A stretch of 64,000 nucleotides of DNA from Pseudoalteromonas sp. P1-9 (lineage in GTDB: Bacteria > Pseudomonadota > Gammaproteobacteria > Enterobacterales > Alteromonadaceae). Shown piece by piece: positions 61,856 through 64,000 of this stretch. The translations under genes were made by a program, and so were the position numbers. The stretch is from positions 1 to 64,000 of the forward strand of contig NZ_LKBD01000021.1 of NCBI RefSeq assembly GCF_001399975.1. Reading direction: 5' to 3'. The notes beneath the pieces were generated by a model, which saw only the letters and a program-made list of their open reading frames with translations, did no database searches and was not told the origin of the DNA. Numbering within the stretch: the stretch's first letter is position 1; every line of letters starts with the position of its first letter.

Positions 61856-63262
61856 TTATTTGTTTGCTTTAAATTTCACATTGTTTGGCTTACGTTTCGG
61901 GCGCTTAGCTTGTCCGTTATTTTCACTTCTGCCTTTGCTATTTTGCTTCGGTTTTTCGCCATTTTTAGGCTTAGTATTGTGTGAACTGCTTTTCTTTTTT
62001 GGCTTACTTACCGCTTTTGCTTCAGCTTTTACTTTGTCGTTGGTGCTCGCGTTTTCTTTTGGCTTTTTCGGTTTCTTCGGCTTTTTAGCTTTAATTGGAC
62101 GCGTATCTAGCTTTGATTCTGGCACAGGGCTTTGAGGTTCAAATCCAGCTTCAATTTTACGCGGAATAACTTCTTGGATAAGTCGTTCAATACCAAATAA
62201 ATCGGCAGCTACGTCTTGGGTTACAAATGAAATTGCTTCGCCTGATGCACCCGCGCGTCCAGTACGACCAATACGATGAACATAATCTTCATATATATTT
62301 GGTAGATCAAAGTTAACCACATAAGGTAGCTCTTGAATATCGAGTCCACGCGCAACAATATCGGTAGCAACCAGTACATTTACATCACCTAATTTAAAGC
62401 CATTAAGTGCATTCATACGTGCGCTTTGGCTTTTATTGCCATGAATTGCTGCTGCGTTAATCTTTGCTTTTTCAAGGTCACGAACTAAACGGTTTGCACC
62501 ATGCTTAGTACGCGTAAATACTAATACTTGTTGCCAGTTATTGGTTTTAATTAGGTGTTTAAGCAAGCTAGTGCGCTTACTTTTATCAACCGGGTACGCC
62601 CATTGGGTTACTGTTTTAGCTGTTGTATTGGCAGGAGCAACTGAGATTTCGATTGGATCGTTAATTAGGCCTTTAGCAAGCGCACGGATATCATCAGAAA
62701 AGGTTGCTGAAAACAGCAAGTTTTGGCGCTTTTCAGGCAGTGCTTTAATAACGCGTTTAATATCATGAATAAAACCCATGTCGAGCATGCGGTCGGCTTC
62801 ATCGAGCACAAACAACTCAAGTTGGTCAAATTTTACGGCATTTTGCTGAAACAAATCGAGTAATCGCCCTGGCGTGGCAACTAAAATATCGCAGCCTTTT
62901 CGCAGTTTCAGCATTTGTGGGTTAATTTTAACACCACCGTAAACAACTTGGCATGAAAGGGGGAGGTTTTTGCTGTAGGTTGCAACACTTTGCCAAACTT
63001 GCGCTGCTAATTCTCGCGTTGGTGTGAGTACTAATGCACGCACTTGATTGCTGCGAACTTTTGGCCCTTTGCTTAGCATTTCTAGCATTGGCAGAGTAAA
63101 ACCTGCGGTTTTACCTGTACCGGTTTGCGCCGCAGCCATTACGTCACGCCCCGCTAATATTGCTGGAATTGACTTTTCTTGAATTGGCGTTGGGCTTTCA
63201 TAACCTTGCTCTTCAATTGCTTGGTTTATTTCAGGGCACAGGTTTAAGTCTGAGAAATGCAT
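61856..63262 (-). CDS. rhlE: DEAD-box RNA helicase, RhlE-like
   Basis: A 468-residue ATP-dependent RNA helicase. Q motif [19 protein letters not shown]; motif I AQTGTGKT; Ia PTRELAAQ; Ib [51 protein letters not shown] lysine/proline/serine-rich C-terminal tail (about 385-468) replaces a folded domain and probably binds RNA. It is close in form to RhlE, active in ribosome biogenesis and cold adaptation. It is convergent with the CadC-like gene (25-base gap). The ATG at 63262 has no strong ribosome site. Confidence 0.92.
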   Translation of the reverse strand: MHFSDLNLCPEINQAIEEQGYESPTPIQEKSIPAILAGRDVMAAAQTGTGKTAGFTLPMLEMLSKGPKVRSNQVRALVLTPTRELAAQVWQSVATYSKNLPLSCQVVYGGVKINPQMLKLRKGCDILVATPGRLLDLFQQNAVKFDQLELFVLDEADRMLDMGFIHDIKRVIKALPEKRQNLLFSATFSDDIRALAKGLINDPIEISVAPANTTAKTVTQWAYPVDKSKRTSLLKHLIKTNNWQQVLVFTRTKHGANRLVRDLEKAKINAAAIHGNKSQSARMNALNGFKLGDVNVLVATDIVARGLDIQELPYVVNFDLPNIYEDYVHRIGRTGRAGASGEAISFVTQDVAADLFGIERLIQEVIPRKIEAGFEPQSPVPESKLDTRPIKAKKPKKPKKPKENASTNDKVKAEAKAVSKPKKKSSSHNTKPKNGEKPKQNSKGRSENNGQAKRPKRKPNNVKFKANK

Positions 63263-63465
63263 TTTTAGTAACTCTTATAACGGCGGCCGAGCAGGGTACA
63301 GCATCCCCGCTCGGAACGCAATTTTCACGTGATTTCAGCAATGACAGCTTTTTTCGTAATAACAAAAATAGAACGGCTTTATTTAACAAAATTAATTGCT
63401 TATCACTACTCTAAACTTGAAATGTTGACTATTGTTTAATTACTGGAAATTTTGCAGGTAAACAG

Positions 63466-64000
63466 ATGTTAGTTTTAGTAAGAGGGATGCTGGTGGTTTC
63501 CCTGTTTATCACAAGTCACGCAATTGCACAAAAGCGCGTTTTTAATATCTATCATGACTCTGACTATTCAAATCATGCTGAATCCGCCAATGCGATGAAA
63601 ATGGGGTTTTTAACTGCGCTTTCGCAATACGAAAACGAGTTTAACAACATAGAATTTAACTTTATTGAAAAAGATCATCGCGGCAACAGTAATCGTAGTT
63701 TACTGCATATGAAGCAATTTTTGTCAGACCCAAATGCTCTGTTTATGTTGGGCGGCTTACATTCGCCACCTTATATAAAGTACAAGCAGTTTATTAGTAA
63801 AAATGAAGTGTTGCTCCTGGTGCCATGGGCCGCAGGTGGGCCAATTACTCGCCATGCAGAGCCTACAAATTGGGTATTTCGAGTGTCGGTTGATGATACA
63901 AAAGCGGGGTATCGCATCGTAAGCTTTGCACGCGACCAATTAGGGTGTGAGCAGCCACACATGCTGCTTGAGCAAACGCCTTGGGGCAAGTCTAACCACA
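63466..64000 (+). CDS. Periplasmic substrate-binding protein (partial, cut by window edge)
   Basis: The first 178 codons of a gene that runs off the window. The ATG at 63466 has AGG 7 bases upstream. A signal peptide (about 1-22, ending AIAQ) is followed by a periplasmic-binding-protein fold: NAMKMGFLTALSQYE, FIEKDHRGNSNRS, FLSDPNALFMLGGLHSPPYIKY, LLVPWAAGGPITR, WVFRVSVDDTKAGYRIVSFAR. This resembles the branched-chain amino-acid/amide-type receptor family (Peripla_BP_6), used by ABC transporters and by sensor proteins. The ligand is unknown and the C-terminus is outside the window. Confidence 0.75.
   Translation, partial: MLVLVRGMLVVSLFITSHAIAQKRVFNIYHDSDYSNHAESANAMKMGFLTALSQYENEFNNIEFNFIEKDHRGNSNRSLLHMKQFLSDPNALFMLGGLHSPPYIKYKQFISKNEVLLLVPWAAGGPITRHAEPTNWVFRVSVDDTKAGYRIVSFARDQLGCEQPHMLLEQTPWGKSNH

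Noticed and set aside
1..64000. CRISPR arrays, tRNA/rRNA genes, insertion sequences, prophage genes
   Set aside because: I found no regularly spaced repeats, no tRNA-like cloverleaf, no transposase or integrase reading frame and no phage structural gene.

Overview
The window looks like a chromosomal segment of a marine gammaproteobacterium of the Alteromonadales, most likely Pseudoalteromonas or a close relative. The pointers are moderate-to-low G+C, two TonB-dependent receptors, a TonB-receptor/tryptophan-halogenase neighbourhood typical of this order, a sodium-type (PomAB-like) motor pair, a 2,000-residue ATPase beside a YqiJK-type flotillin pair, and an operator that fits the GlcNAc repressor NagR of Shewanella and its relatives. 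The assignment is inference; no rRNA or tRNA is present. I see no insertion sequence, integrase, prophage or CRISPR array. Coding density is high and most genes end in recognisable hairpins.

Layout. 1-5 kb: an RND efflux operon on the minus strand, a YkgJ cysteine-cluster protein and a DUF4136 lipoprotein. 5.7-9.5 kb: a cysteine synthase-like PLP enzyme with an NhaC-type antiporter, then a VOC protein, a DUF3088 protein and a FosA enzyme with a complete active site. 9.5-12.2 kb: motor proteins, a PadR regulator and its membrane partner. 12.5-18.2 kb: an NAD(P)H-dependent reductase divergent from a LysR gene, a lipoprotein amidohydrolase, and a lipase followed by a membrane-anchored companion. 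18.8-21.3 kb: a LysR gene and a full-length aerolysin-type pore-forming protoxin. 21.5-25.1 kb: a 46-codon membrane peptide gene, a TonB protein, an ECF sigma factor with an overlapping membrane-protein gene, a DsbA-like protein and a secreted histidine phosphatase.

25.2-35.8 kb is a minus-strand envelope-stress block: YjfI-type DUF2170 protein, PspA/IM30, a small possible ribbon-helix-helix protein, YqiJ-like membrane protein, flotillin and the giant AAA ATPase. A GC-rich hairpin separates the last two genes.

35.9-52.4 kb is the centrepiece. A 1010-aa TonB receptor with two halogenase-like flavoproteins diverges from an operon encoding a D-serine dehydratase-like PLP enzyme, an RpiR regulator, a D-aminoacylase-type amidohydrolase, RidA, a sodium/solute symporter, a PfkB (2-keto-3-deoxygluconate type) kinase, a secreted GH20 hexosaminidase and a secreted SMP-30/gluconolactonase. 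Together these enzymes can take C1-oxidised chitin fragments (products of lytic polysaccharide monooxygenases) to N-acetylglucosaminate, glucosaminate, KDG and KDPG. The divergent promoter region carries a NagR-like palindrome on the receptor side and two identical dyads 32 bp apart on the catabolic side.

52.5-64 kb: a DUF3955 peptide, a CBS protein, a small secreted protein, a siderophore-type receptor with a PepSY membrane protein (separated by a terminator, with a possible Fur box upstream), a membrane-bound beta-lactamase-like hydrolase divergent from a CadC-like regulator, an RhlE-like DEAD-box helicase, and the start of a periplasmic binding protein cut by the window edge.
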